Part shown: in pieces, positions 37,120 to 50,484 of the stretch
How the letters are laid out: each line of letters begins with the position of its first letter
How positions within the stretch are numbered: position 1 is the first letter of the stretch
Source: Diprion similis
Lineage: Eukaryota > Arthropoda > Insecta > Hymenoptera > Diprionidae
Length of the DNA: 64,000 nt
Direction: 5' to 3'
Assembly: GCF_021155765.1 (NCBI RefSeq)
Contig: NC_060114.1
Location: 16,253,501 to 16,317,500 of the forward strand
The notes under the pieces: model-generated
The model's input: only the letters and a program-made list of their open reading frames with translations
Databases searched by the model: none
What the model was told of the DNA's origin: nothing
Program-made: the position numbers and the translations under genes

Positions 37120-39400
37120 GTACATGCTAATAATTCCATATCTATAATTCTTACAGAATTTTTACGTCTTTAAATAATATTAATAATAATAATAATAATA
37201 ATAATAATGATCGTAACAAAGGAATCTACTTCGTGTAAATTTATCGTATTATTGCAACTAATGTTATATTTTCATTTAACGCATGCGCGTTTAATCACGT
37301 CGCGATTCTGATTTCAAGAATCAATTTTTCGTTATTCACGTTGTCGGTTTATTAAAATTTAATATTTCATACCAAATTCACATTGTTTACCGATTTTTAT
37401 TCTCGTGTTTTAAGCATTTACAATATTACATTGTATAATATGTACAAAAATTGTTTATTCATCGGAGAAATGAAAATTCGTTTATATTATATATTTTGTT
37501 TTTTCTTTGCAAACTTATTCCTCCTATATTTTTTTTTCTCCTATTACTGCATTGTTTACGCTACATAATGATAATAATAATAATAATAATAATAAAAAAT
37601 AACAATGATAGATGGAGTAATGATAATAAATTCCATACCGCACACAGCCCATCGCTACTTCACATACCTAGAAGGACATAAAAAATCTTTCAAACAGGAC
37701 ACGTGTTATACGTGTAAAACGCATAGATCCATACGGCGAATCGATCATTCAAATTTTCACAGGCACACGGTACTTTATATGTATAATTGTTTAATTATTT
37801 ACTCTTCTAACTATTTACTATATGCCTACATAGGTATATCATATGTCATCATGTTGTATATTGCAGGGTAGACTCGGAAACGAAAGAGCTATAAACGAAA
37901 CAAAAATCTCTACGTTATCGTTAATTATCGTTATTATTACTAATATCAATAACGTTTTTGATTCCATTTTTTTCTTACTCTTTTCAGTCCCTCTCCAAAT
38001 CTAAATGTGTGTAATAAATTTCTTACGTTATTACTTTCCAATATAGGAACAACAAATCTCGGGGAATAAAAATTAATCCCAATGAGATCAATTTCCTGCA
38101 TGAACAAAAATATTCAATTTTACGATTTACTTTTCATTTCTGCTTTTTATTTCGACAATTTTTCCTGAAATCTTTAGAATTTTCATTAGAAAATTAATGA
38201 ATTTGTATTGTATGCGTAATGAGTCTGTATAGTAATTTGCCCCTAAACACGTACACAACGAATCTATATAGTTATGTATAATGAAAATGAAATTTGATGA
38301 AAATAGTTTATTAAAATTCACCAATAACAATAATGACGATGACGATGACGATAAAAATTCTCGAAGGATGATTGTAAAATCGAGTGTACATCATTTTTGC
38401 GCGTGAATCGTGTGTCAGTGTGGTGAAAACAAAAGAGATGAAAAGAGAAAAATATTCCTCTTCAGAGTTGAACGAAACTCTGGTGATTGTTTATTTTATT
38501 TTTATTTTTTTTTTGTTTTGTTTTCTTTTTTTTTTTTTTAAATAATATCGGGACGCTATAATAGGAACTCAATATTCACCATTAGTTGCCCGAACTTTCT
38601 ATATACTTTCTACATGTATAGGTGTATATATAGTACAGTATACGTATTTATATGGACGAGTAGGTACGAGTGCATCGTGTATATAGGTACATACATGTGT
38701 AATAATATCATTATTGTATACATATTATGCCATTATTGTATGTATAGTAATATGTTAAAACTATCGATAAATCCGCTTGTACAAAAAATTTGTTTGTATA
38801 ACCTATATACATACGTACATATGTATGTACGTATGTATATATTTGTTTAGTTTCATTTTAGTTTAGTTGAATTGATATCTCGACATTACATCTATACAAT
38901 GCTATACCTACCTATTGCATTATACATATAGAGTCTTAAATTAAGCGTTTCATTCGCGTAATTCACCTTCGCAGATTAATATGATGTCCAATGATTTTTA
39001 ATAATCATATTTTACTCGCAAAACGTACACGTAACTACGTTGTTAGACACACACAGTTCAATTCAGCGAGAACTCCCGTAATTCGATAATTTCAACGTGA
39101 TTTTGTTACAGATTCTAAGCCATAGTGAAGGCATCAGCCATGTTCACATTTTCACGTAGAGTTGCACTGCATAAAGTCGCGACGTTCAGGCCTCGAGAAA
39201 GATCATCTACCAGGTATACCAATCCATGGGATTCGGTGAAACTTGATGCTCACCCCTCCAGCGAAGTCCTTTTCCTTCGACTGCCAGTCCCCTCAATGAT
39301 TAATTTTCCGTTTCTGCTGTTTTTCATGTTTTACTTCTTCTTTTTACCTACATATATTATTATTCGCACAATTCGGATGCATCGATTCGGTAGAAATTGA
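36000..39400. other. Non-coding DNA below the myoglianin stop codon
   Basis: AT-rich, with AAT microsatellites at 37081-37118 and 37180-37208 and TA/GT-rich patches. The end next to 39400 must hold the myoglianin 3' UTR; I cannot assign its poly(A) site. No exon was found. Confidence 0.5.
37081..37208. repeat. Two (AAT)n microsatellites
   Basis: Perfect AAT runs of about twelve and nine units, in the same orientation as those at 18-20 kb. Confidence 0.9.
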
Positions 39401-42400
39401 CTAGGAACATCCACAACGTTCGACAACCATCCCCGGTATTTTAGTGAACACTATTTGGTACTCGCTGTCGAAGTATAGCATCGAGATTTGCGACATTCTA
39501 CGCGCTGTGCAGCATGGTCCGGAGTTGTGCGGTGGCTCGGCCAAGCTCACTATGTGCGTGTTTGGGTATTCCGTCAAAAATGCCATCGGACAATCGCCGG
39601 AACAGTAGTTGGCATCGTATCTGTAACACCGAAATAAAAACAGCCCTGTTTTGTAACGTCGAACGATTTGTGCAACTCCCACTCCTCGACAATACAGGTG
39701 TCATGTGTACATGCAGGTAGACATGTATCCGTAAAACGGATGTTAGGACATTTCGCGAGATGAATAACAGCGATAAAAGTAGACGGTTACAGTCGGATAA
39801 AGAGATCGGAAATCCGTAGCGGGAAACGATTTTCGTCTAGCGACAGGAAAAGGTGAAACTCGGTTAGACATGACGAGAATTTTTTCAGGTTAAGATTATC
39901 TCGAACAATCGATGTCGTGGCAAACTTTTATCGTCAACTTACCGATCACCGATCACTGCCACGAGTCATCATTAACGATATAATTTCAATTCGTCACTTG
40001 ACTCGTGATAGTTTTGGATCTGGTGTTTCGTTTCGAGTTAAGTTGGCACCACTGCCGTGGCAAGTTCTCGCCGACCAATGAATTTCGATCATTCCGCGCA
40101 TGCGCACTCGGCCTGCAGAGTTTCACCCTTTCCTCTCGGAGTTCGGGTAATCCTCGACCCTATTCTTCACGGCGCGTTGTTAACGAACGACTGGACACTC
40201 ACCTTTTAGGCGCGATGATCCAGTCCCACCCAAACTTCTCGAAATCGACGGTGAGCTTGTAGCGGCAGCAACGCGACTCCTGACTCGCCTCGTCGCAGTT
40301 GAGTCCAACGGTCCTCTTGACCCTGCCACTCCGCCTCGAGTCGAGGTCCTCGATCTCTACGTCGAGGTAAGGCGTGTGTTCGGCGTCCGGGTCGAGCTCC
40401 ATCAACTTGAAGTTGCTCCTTCTGTGCCCGTTCGAACCGGCCTGGAGCTTTATCGCTACCCCGAGGTTGTCGCGGGGGTGTTTGAACCACATGGCCACCA
40501 TCCTTTTCACGTCTATAACTATCCAGTCGCCGTTCCTCTCGGGTCGCGGATGCTTCGTCGTCAGCTGGGGGCCCAGAAGCGGCCCTCCGTTCTCTGAGCT
40601 CCCCCTCAGGATCCTCTGGAGCGTGACGGTGATCGGACCCCTCGCGCTCTCCTGCTGGAACCCGGACCTGAGAACCTCGCGATCGGGACTTTCATGGTCG
40701 CTCCCCCAGACCCAAAGCGAGAGCTTGGCTTCCCGAACCCGGTGCTGGACTATCTTGTCCGAGAATTTGAAGTACAGGACGTCCAGGTTTCCCTTGGCGT
40801 GTCGCAGCCGCGGATCTGGAAGAAAAATATCATAGATCTTTTATTCCCGTACAGTTCCACGTATACTTTTACCTGTCTGTTGAAAACCAGATGGTCGTGT
40901 TTTATTTGCATCATTTTTCGCTCGTTACAAGCTCATTGTTTTTTCTGCCTTTTTTTTAAATACCTTTTGTTAAAACCGTACAGCCGGCCGCGTTAAAACT
41001 TTCAAAGCGGTAATACGTGACGACCGGGAAATCGCGAGGCACGTTTTGCGGACGGTTGTTTCATATTCGCGAACCTTTACTATCAGCGTTTTTACTCGAC
41101 AATATACCTACGTACGTCAGTCGCGACACAAATTGTAACACGTAGATTTCCTCGGTTACCAATTGTTATACATTTACGTACGTAAGTTTCAGAAATGAGA
41201 GATTTTAAAAGGCTGCCGTTCTATTTTAGCACGCGAAATTTCTCAACTTCGCCAACGCATGAGATGAAAAAACAAGAATGAATTCTACGTCATTTGATTA
41301 ATGTTGGCAAGATTCTTGTTTCTTTTTTCTCTTCCCTCCCCCCTCCCTCTCCATTCTGGCCCTCTTTCTGATCTCTTTTTACCTCCAAACAACGATCTGC
41401 AGTGATTTGCAAGAATTTTTTCTCTACCGCGTACTGTATATAATAATTATCTAAACGTACTAAACTTTCCGATTAGATAAAACCACACACGCGTTATGAA
41501 TTCCATGACTCGATTGAACTTTATCAGACTTAGAGGCGTTGAAATTTCGGCTAAATATAACGTCATTAATTCTCACATTATCTCCTTATTTCACATTTAC
41601 ACGCGGTTTATTATCATACCAAGTATAATGTAATACGTGCAAAAATATTGTTAGCCGGAGACCAAATCGAAACAGTGAAAAATTGCGAAAGACGAAGTAG
41701 ATATGTTTGTATGTATATGCAGATGGTGGACAGCGGAATTGGAAAAACTTCAGGGTGCGAGGAGTTGACGGAAACCAAACATGACGGTTCAGAATGAATT
41801 CGCACGGCTAGAATTATTATGTAGGGGATGCTAGTTGCGTTTGGCGAGAAATCTCGGTAGGCAGAAGACGCCGAGACAGCGGTTCAGTTTAAATATAGTA
41901 TACCTATAAAAGCATTACTCTGAACAACGACGGGTCGGTCAGTCGCTCGAGTATGACGCCTCGGTATTTAAACTGATGCAGTAGAGGAAACGATTGCATT
42001 TTGCTTGCTTTCATGCTGTCCATTGTACGCAGACATTTGTATGGCAGGTGACGACGCAACAAGGGGATGCAAAATGTCCCAAGATGTCTTCACGCGTTGG
42101 CAATAACAATTTGAATCATTCGAAGAAATTTTTCTCCATGAGCTAGCGTACGGTATACCTATACAGTCTCTTCTAACTGCACGTGTCTCGAGAATCTATG
42201 GTCCGAATTATGTGCCACACATCCATTTTCTAGACACTTGCCAAGTTTCATTGGCAGCCTGATCGTACAATGGATTATTAACATTTTGCCCAACAATCTT
42301 GTGCACGTGTATTATCGTGCGGGAGAGGTTAGGTTTCTCGAATTTTCGTATTTTCTAGATGGTCATATAGTGCGTTTTGGACGATATAATGGCCACGTGT

Positions 42401-45400
42401 CGGCCCTGTAATTTTCAGGTCACGAATTGTTATCTTTCACTTCCTATCCTGAGGTCGCGATATTCTAATCGCATGACGACGATAAAAATTCACATCAAAT
42501 TTTTATTGCCCGACACGTTTTAGTATTTACAGATGCACACACACGTATGTACGCTGTACATGTAAGCTATCTCCATATAATTAAAATCCAGAACTGATTA
42601 ATCAGTGAGGATAATCATTATCTGCAACTTTGATGTGATGGGATGTGACGTACTCGTCTCTTCTCTTGTTTGCTCGACGTTGCCTCCAATCTTACGTACA
42701 CTTCATATATGTCTGTAACCAGAATTTCGTAATTCGATTTTCTACGGTGTTTCGTTCCAAAAGAAATTTTCACAGCTGATCAAGTTCGTCTGAAGTCAAA
42801 TCTCTTTGATTTAAAAATTTTTCTTTACCTTCATCCCGAGTTCGCTACGAGGTTGAAGTTAGTAACGTTAACGTTAAGAAACATTGAAAAGAAAAATTCC
42901 CTATTTTTGTGTTTTGAGAGTGTGTTTTGTTTCATAACGGTTTACCGAATGTCGTAACAATTCAAAAATCGCAAAGTAACAGTTTTCCTTAGCATGAATC
43001 GTTACGATAACGTTACTAACTTCAATATGATAGGTTTCTTCCCCTTCAAGGAAGTTCAAATACCCGGTAATCGCTCTCCATTCCACCCTCTATCGTTTTT
43101 CTATAAGTTCTGTATTCAGATGTACACATATTCGATTGAAGATTTGTAATAAATGTACACACACACGTACACGCGCGAGTAAATGGGCTGCGCGATTACG
43201 ATTCGGTCCTTGGTGTGTTACAGTAAGGGTGGCAGAAGAACATTTAATTAAACCATTTAATTTGCCTTGGAAAACAATAGTGATACGGGTGTATCGTATC
43301 TTTACTTATGTCTATAAATAAGCGAAGAATAATTGATACGACTTGACCTCGTCGCGGTGCATCGGTGCAATTTTCACTCTCACTCTCTCCCTCTTTCGCA
43401 GCTATAACTATCTCTTATTCTGACTCCTCGGTGAGTATTCTTTATATATATATATAATACAGTCGGTTCGATTGGCTGCTCCTGCACAAACTCTCCCCCC
43501 TCCCCCCTCCTGTTTCGCCACTTTATCCTAAACTTTTCAAAAAACATCACTCAACCCTTCTCGAAACATTCGCTATTATAATGCAAAGACAACTCGCTAC
43601 AGCGAGCAGAAGAAAGCCTAACAGCCAACAGAGAGAAGGGGTGCATGGATGGTGTATTTTGTTGCCGCGAGATAAAATCTCCGCTTTTCTCATTCTCGAT
43701 ATACCTATATTAGGTATGTCCGTGCGTCAATGTTAACCGATATTATAAGGTCGGGTAAAGGGTAAAAGAAAAAACCTGAACAATATATCAATAATACATG
43801 AAATGTAATTTACGAAGCGCGTCCTCGGATACGGTTAAAATGTTTTTTTAGGATGTCCTGCACGTAGCCTATGGTAATGATGATAAAGGGACGACGGACG
43901 GGTGAACAAGAGAGCAAGAAGAATAAAGCTCGACGCGGTCGAAAGAAGAGGAGCAAAAAGTGACGAAACCAAATATTATGTGTATATATATATACACACA
44001 CATGCGCACATACCATATATATATATTTATATGGCGAAAAAGACGTCGACGAGTACGTGAAAATAACGAACACAGTTGGACGGGAGGTCTATCGACGGAT
44101 TTCTTGGAAGTTCGGGGAATGATCAGCGGTCAGGGGAATAGCGAAGGGGTGGGTCGAGAGCGCGAATTTCTGGATGCCGTGAGGTTGAGGTGCGGAGGCG
44201 CGGATGTACGGCCGAACCGCCTGCAGCCGGGGGAGCCAGACAGGCGGATAGAGAGACGGAGGGAGAAAGAGAGGGTCAGAGAGGGAAAACGAGATGGAAC
44301 GAGAGAGGGAGAGAGAGAAGCCGGTTGCGTGAGACTAGCGAAACTACCCGACCTCAAACAGCCCGCCTAGTGCGTTGAACCCCAAAATTAACGTAGTCAA
44401 CCTGCACCGTCGAGAGCAAAGTTCTCAATTCCGTGCACATCGCGTTATTATAGAGCTTTCGTATAGTTTCAGCCCCGAACTTTCGCCGGATCAATGTTTG
44501 CAATTTTAGGTAAAAACATCCAGTTGGGATGGATTGATTCGACTGATCTGAAAATTTTGTTTCCAAATCTTTCTAGTAACCCTTCGTTATAAGAATCGCT
44601 AGGAAAAAGTTCAATTGTTAAATAGTTACTAGAAAATTCTAGTAACATCAGAATGGTTGGTCTGAAAATTTTATTCCAGAATCTTTCCAGCAACCCTTCG
44701 TTATATGAATCGCTAGAAAAAAGTTCAATTGTTGTATAGTTACTAGAAGATTCTAGTAACATCAGAATGACCGATCTGAAAATTGTATCTCAGATATCTC
44801 CACCAATTCTTCGAAGTATGGATCACTATTACTACTCCGTGATCACGATAAAAAATTTCACTTGTTATATACTTACTAGAAGGTTACTAGAATAGTCTAG
44901 TTTAAAATCAGGATCGTTAGAAGAAAAGTTTAAATATTGTCGAAGTACTAAGAAAATGTGGTACAAGTAACAATATTCAATGTTATTATAGTTCTGAAAA
45001 CTATGAAATATATTCTGATCACAGTTATTAAATATTCATTTTCATTATGTACCCAGAACTGTAATATTTTTTGGTTTATGGTAAACAAAAAAAGAAAATT
45101 ATAGTACAAGCTGAACTGTACAGTAAACGCGATTAAAAATTTCTTTCGGTTCATCAAACAGAACATGTGAACTGCGTGAAATATTAAGCGTTTTTCAGTT
45201 CAATTTGAGGTCAAAAACGGTCACACGGGTCGGATGGAATATTCGTGAATCCGAAGTGCAGAATTTGCCTGAAGATTCGATCCTGAATATTGGCGTGTGA
45301 GAAAAGGTGCGTGTAAGAGGTTTTATCCGTGATGACAGTAATCGGTATGAGGTAAAATTATACCGTTTGCTTGAATTGCATGATAAGTGGGTTGTGTGCA

Positions 45401-46612
45401 AGGCGATATGTGCAGTAAATTGCAAATGCGAACCACTGACGATCCGGCGCGTCGCGGCGCCTGTCTGCGAATACGCACTTGACCACAGCTGTATAATACA
45501 CCATGGTACCCTGCACGTCATTGTTCGCTACACACGGCCAATACCAGCATGTATAAAGTATACCTATATCTATATATGCATGTAGCACGTAGGTGTTTGT
45601 GACATGCGTGTATGATCCACCGTAGCACGTGTATATCTGATGTCCACATATCGATTATTGTACGTTACACCGTGGATATTGGTGGCTAGATTTGAAAGTT
45701 TTTCTTCTATTTTATGTTCGGTATTAATTCATTGGAATCAGAGCGCCTTGGGACTTGGAAAAACTACTTCAAACGGATTTAATTTATAGTTACAGATTAA
45801 TTAAATCGCGACCATGTGTTTGTGTATTATACGTTATAGGTATTCTCGCATGATGACTATGTACGTGCAGGGACCAGATATTGACTATCGTTTATGCAAT
45901 TCGGTAAAACACTGATTGTCCAAATTTATGACGATTATCTGACCTGGTTAATTCGCCTCCGTCACCATCTCGATGTATTAATAATTGTGCACGCATGGCC
46001 TGCAAGTACGTACCTATAAGTATATTATTAAAGTACAATTGTACAATTGTAATGGAATAAAATCCTGCAGTTAAGGACTAAAGTAGCTCCTTTTATGATC
46101 TTGAAAGATTTCTAATTCCAAAAGAGCGTTAATCTTATACCTCAATATTGGATACGTATTTTGAGGATATTACTTTTCTCGTCTACTCTTCTGTCTCGGC
46201 AGCTCTCTTAAACTCGACATCATGCAGATTTAAATTTGTTGAAAATTTTCGGAGAGTATAATATATTACAATTAGTGCACGATGCGCATTCGCACATGGC
46301 CATTTAACCGAATGTGAGACTAAAGTACGCTGGAGAGAAGAGAGAAGAGAGGAAAGAGAGAGGGACTAGACGTTATGACCTGGATCGAAAACCTTGACCT
46401 TTCTTGTTTCAGTACGCTCTTAAGATCGCGTTAAATCAAACTCGTTGTTCGTATGTCGTGTAGCAACGTCGCGTGGCGCAAAGCCGAGGGAGGGGAAAAG
46501 TATAAACTTGTGTGCATCTTCCTAAGGTGTCGTTTCCTTTTGGATGAGGAAAAACTGCGTGTCGAAAAATTGGACCGAATTGATCACTCGATTTGGCTTG
46601 AATTTTGAAATA

Positions 46613-46643
<31 letters not shown>

Positions 46644-49600
46644 CGAACCGTCGACAACTGGGTCGCCGATTCGCATCGCGCGACGCGCGTGATTTCTGTT
46701 ACATTTGTGAAAAAGAGGACGAGTCTACATAACTCGAGCAACAGATATCTATTTATGTTATGCTGTTTACTCGAACGTTCGAAAGCTCGTTACACGCTTT
46801 TTTCACAGTCACGTACGTGGCTGCAACATCGAGACTTAGTTGCGAACGATGCAGCGGTCATGACGTGCACCTCGATTCATTTATCTAGCGATTATCTTCC
46901 CAGTTTTAACAGCTTTGCCATTTCTCATTCCGATCATACTATATCTACGTTGAAAAGTACTCGTTGAACTGAATACCGAGTGGTTGGAAAATCTTTGAAG
47001 ATATCGTCAGTTCGTCTGGCGAGGAGTTTCTTTTTTTTTTTTTCTTTTTTTTTTGGATCGATTCAAATTCATGTCGTTTGAAGCACAGTAAAGTACTTTG
47101 AATTCGCGAAGCTTAATCGCAGAATGGTTGAAAGATCAAAAACACATCTGATCTTCGCGTCTGAGACGATAGTAGAAAAAAAAAGGAGAGGAAAGAAAAG
47201 AAAAAGACTAGGACTGACTTTCGATCTGTGAGGGTGAAAAAAATTTGGTCACGGTGAAAAAAGTAATGCCTAAAATTCTCAGCTGAGAAATCCTTATAAA
47301 TCACGTCCGCCATCTCTACACACAGCTGGAGAACACCATATCCCCGAAATATGATAGACCTATAAAGTATCGCCCCCTCAAAACAACACATGGACACAGC
47401 AGCTGTTTAAGTATAAAGTATAATATACGTGTAGGTATATAAAGAAAAGTGTAGCATTATAAATTAACAGGACATTATAACGGAGAGAAGAGAAAAAAAA
47501 AAGAAAAAAAAAGGTGGAAGCACGATGATTTCATATTTGTCTACGATATTCATTAGCCCATTGATGATCGCGGGTTGTTCCGAATAAATGTAATTCATTC
47601 ATTCATTCATTCATTCGTCATTCATTGAAATTGCAATGAAAATTCTTGGTGTCCTAATTCCATCAGTCAGAGTCAGACTTTTAGCGGGCTGAACTGCACA
47701 GTGCAGATGCTAGATGCTAGCGACTAGAGCGTACCTCTCTTGCCCTCCCGCTGGTTGACCCCCCCACCCCCACCCCCGCCCCTCGGCCCCCCGGGGAACC
47801 TTGTGATGTTGGCTTAATACGATAATGAAGTGATGGGCCTGACCTAGGCTGCACACTGGCCGTGACCTTGACCAAATAGTCCCCCACACACGCGTCTAGT
47901 CGTCAATGTGAACATACGACGTGTGTGGATAGATTTAGATAGGTGCATGAGGATCCGCACGGTTTTTTCTCTTCTTCTTTCCATCGCTAGATAAATCCAT
48001 GTTTCTACATTGTATCTTCTTGTCAGGTTACCTACTCTATTAATAACGGAATGGGAGAACGTAAGTAACGAGACTTTGAATACTGAACTGTTGTAATTTT
48101 CATCAGAGTTTTTCTAACGGCTCTTTCACGGTTTACGATTATGGTCTTATCTGAGTTTGCTGTAATCTGTATAAATTTATGTATTGCCTTCGAGTGATTA
48201 CCACGAGCCACTAAAATCGTATGAACAAATTAAGACTGCATTTTGAGATTAGAAAGATTCGAAGTATAGTGTGAGTTTAGTCACTGTACGAGCCGTGAAG
48301 TATTTGGAATCTTCTCGAATATCAGGCCAATTCGGTTTCCTGTGATTTATGGTTTCGGGCACACGAAGCAGCCACCAGACAGTCTAAGGTATCGTTCTGC
48401 ATTATGCTGTACCGAAAAAACGTTAAATGCGTCACGTATAGACATACCGTACACATGTACGTACGTAAAGCAACATCGAACTTGTGTATTGAAAAAATTC
48501 GGATCTAACCGGCGAAGAAATCTTGACATATCTCAACTCGGGTGTACGTGTACGCAACCATGGATGCAGAGTATGGTTGAATTACGTGTGTACAGCGTTC
48601 GATCCACTTACGCGAGTATAGAGAGACAATCTATGTATAATGTAACGAACGCCGGTTGCAGGCTGAGGGGGGGGGGGGGGGGGGGGTTCGTTGGAAAAAA
48701 GGAAAAAGTACATACCTGAACGATAAAAGAAATAGAAATATACTTTCAAGATAGTAGCAAAATGTAGGCAAGAAGAAAAAGAAGAAGAAGAAGAAGAAGA
48801 ATAAGAAGAGGAGGAATGAGAGTAAGGAGGAGAAGGGAAAGATTAAGCCGACTGGAGTTACTGCCACGTGTAGAGATCGCGATAACCCCTTGACAGGTCC
48901 AGCTTCTTTGCAGCATCTTCGACAAATCCGTGTACGTTGATGTAATATGACTGCCACACTGCAGATGCTGCAGCAAGGCAGACTTCGAAAATAATGGGTC
49001 AACGTTGTCGATGATGTCCCGCGTTTTTCCGCTCTGCAGGGGCAACGATATCGAAAAACGAGGTTGAAGCAGGTAACGTTAACGTCACGGAACGTCAGGA
49101 GAATATCATTACTTTACAATTATCGAATGACTTTCAAGCAGTTGGATTTGGAAAAATGTGGGTATGTTTGGGGTTCGGTATGGTTCAGGTACTGAGGTTC
49201 AGACGATTCTAATGGTGGGAAGTAAAGATTTTTCCTTAACATGCATCGTTGCACCAACGTTACCAACTTCAAGCACATACCGACGAAACAATTTCTGCGT
49301 TATCTCCGTCAACAACTCGACTATTTTACAGTTTTTGACGGAAGGTAGCGCGGAAGATAGAATTTGTCGCATGTGCGCGTATATAGGGACTTTTTGAGAG
49401 AGAAAAAAAAAAATGCGCACCTGCCAGGAAAATAATTATCCTCAGCTTCTCCTCGGCCCTTTTTCTTCCGTTATTTTTCTCCGCCGATTAACCGAATTTC
49501 AAATTTACCACCGATACTCACTGTCTCACAATGAGCGTGCGAAGCAAAGGTGCGTCATGTATGTACATGCGTGTAACGCGTGTCCGTTTTGCGAACGGAG

Positions 49601-50484
49601 CGCAGCAGCATCGATAGCGCACCGCTGTTTGAGCGAACCCAAGCGGGGCGGCATGATCAACCGAGTTGTCGGTTGCAGAGAGAACGGTCCAGAAACCCGG
49701 GAGAAAGAGAGAATAACCGATGAGATATAACAGTGGCTTGTGAGAGAGTCGGCGATGTGAGGAGGGTAGGGGGAGAGGGAGAGGGATCGAGGGGCCTGGA
49801 CGACTGAGGTGCGGAATCGGACTCTCTGCAGAGGGGGATTTCAGGTCGTGAAACTCGTCCTGGGCTCCCCGGTATCGAGGAGCTGCTTTAACCGCGTACC
49901 GCGTTGGATTTTTCTCGGAGAAACGACGGCGACGACGAAGAGAAAATCGTGACGATGAGGAATCGCCGTTAAGCGATCACCCGTTGGTTCCCAAGGAAGG
50001 GAAAAAGCGAGGCGCGTTCGCACCGAGGAAAAAGGAAATACCTCGGGACCGGGAAGCTGCCGGGATGGGTATACAAGTCGAGAGTTCAAACTCGCTACTT
50101 ACGGGGTTGAGCCAGGGCGATGACGTTCTCGGTCTTCGCCGCGTACTCGTCGACCTCCTCGTGCCTCGTCAGCCCGGGTTCGACCTGGTCCACCGGCTGG
50201 TCCGACTGTATGCCGTAGAGATCCATCAGCCTCGATATCGGCGGTATCTTCGGCAAGGGGCGCCCGGTCATGTTCGGCGCCTGCTTCAACCCCAGCTTCG
50301 ACAGTATCTGCTCCTTTATCGCTTGCAGACTCAGCGCACGCAGGTCCTCGTGCATCCGACACGCGTTGCAGCTACCCCCTGCCGCCTGCGCAACCAGTGT
50401 CGTCTTCCTGACGGCGTTTCGGCTTAGACTTATGCCGTCCAATGCCCCAAGAAGCACCAAACACAGGACTAGTAACCTCGTCAT
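39401..50484 (-). CDS. myo: Myoglianin, GDF8/GDF11-type TGF-beta ligand precursor
   Basis: The insect relative of myostatin/GDF11, a secreted ligand acting through activin-type receptors on muscle, neural and endocrine targets. Three coding exons in transcript order: 50484-50103, 40815-40203 and 39620-39401; 404 residues, phases exact. Vertebrate myostatin also has three. Residues 1-19 form a signal peptide (MTRLLVLCLVLLGALDG). Then come CNAC, the prodomain helix ALSLQAIKEQILSKLGL, and APNMTGRPLPKIPP. YGIQSDQP aligns with the tolloid cleavage site of myostatin. The second exon holds the prodomain core (LDVLYFKFSDK, DWIVIDV) and furin site RVKR. The mature domain of 109 residues (296-404) has nine cysteines, NCDE, SRCCRY, LTVDFEKFGWDWIIAPKR, YCSGDCP, GPCCT and ends VERCGCS. 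The first intron is 9.3 kb. The gene lies in tandem with the activin-type gene. Confidence 0.97.
42851..43025. mobile_element. Small inverted-repeat element, copy 1
   Basis: Terminal arms TTGAAGTTAGTAACGTTA (from 42853) and TAACGTTACTAACTTCAA (to 43025) are exact 18-base inverted repeats around a non-coding centre. It shares its left end and about 50 bases of its right end (TTTTCCTTAGCATGAATCGTT) with the copy at 49062-49272. Confidence 0.75.
44545..44890. repeat. 114-bp tandem repeat, about three units
   Basis: Units start at 44545, 44659 and 44773 (GATCTGAAAATT type). The first two are close copies; the third is decayed. Units 1 and 2 each carry a palindrome with arms GTTACTAGAA and TTCTAGTAAC and a 2-base spacer (44625-44646 and 44739-44760). 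Confidence 0.85.
46611..46635. repeat. (TA)n microsatellite
   Basis: Twelve TA units followed by a T run, inside myoglianin intron 1. Confidence 0.9.
48667..48686 (+). repeat. Run of 20 G
   Basis: An uninterrupted G homopolymer inside myoglianin intron 1; the third G run of 16 or more in this window. Confidence 0.9.
49062..49272. mobile_element. Small inverted-repeat element, copy 2
   Basis: The left end GGTTGAAGCAGGTAACGTTA and right end ACGTTACCAACTTCAA correspond to copy 1 with a few changes. It also keeps the internal block TTTTTCCTTAACATGCATCGTT. It is 36 bases longer than copy 1. No coding capacity. Confidence 0.7.

Larger units (their letters stand above)
40816..50102 (-). other. Myoglianin intron 1
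   Basis: A 9.3 kb phase-1 intron with consensus donor (C|GTAAGT) and acceptor (TTCTTCCAG). It contains two copies of one small inverted-repeat element, a 114-bp tandem repeat, an ATTC tetranucleotide run (about 47592-47629) and a run of 20 G. No nested gene is visible. Confidence 0.85.
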
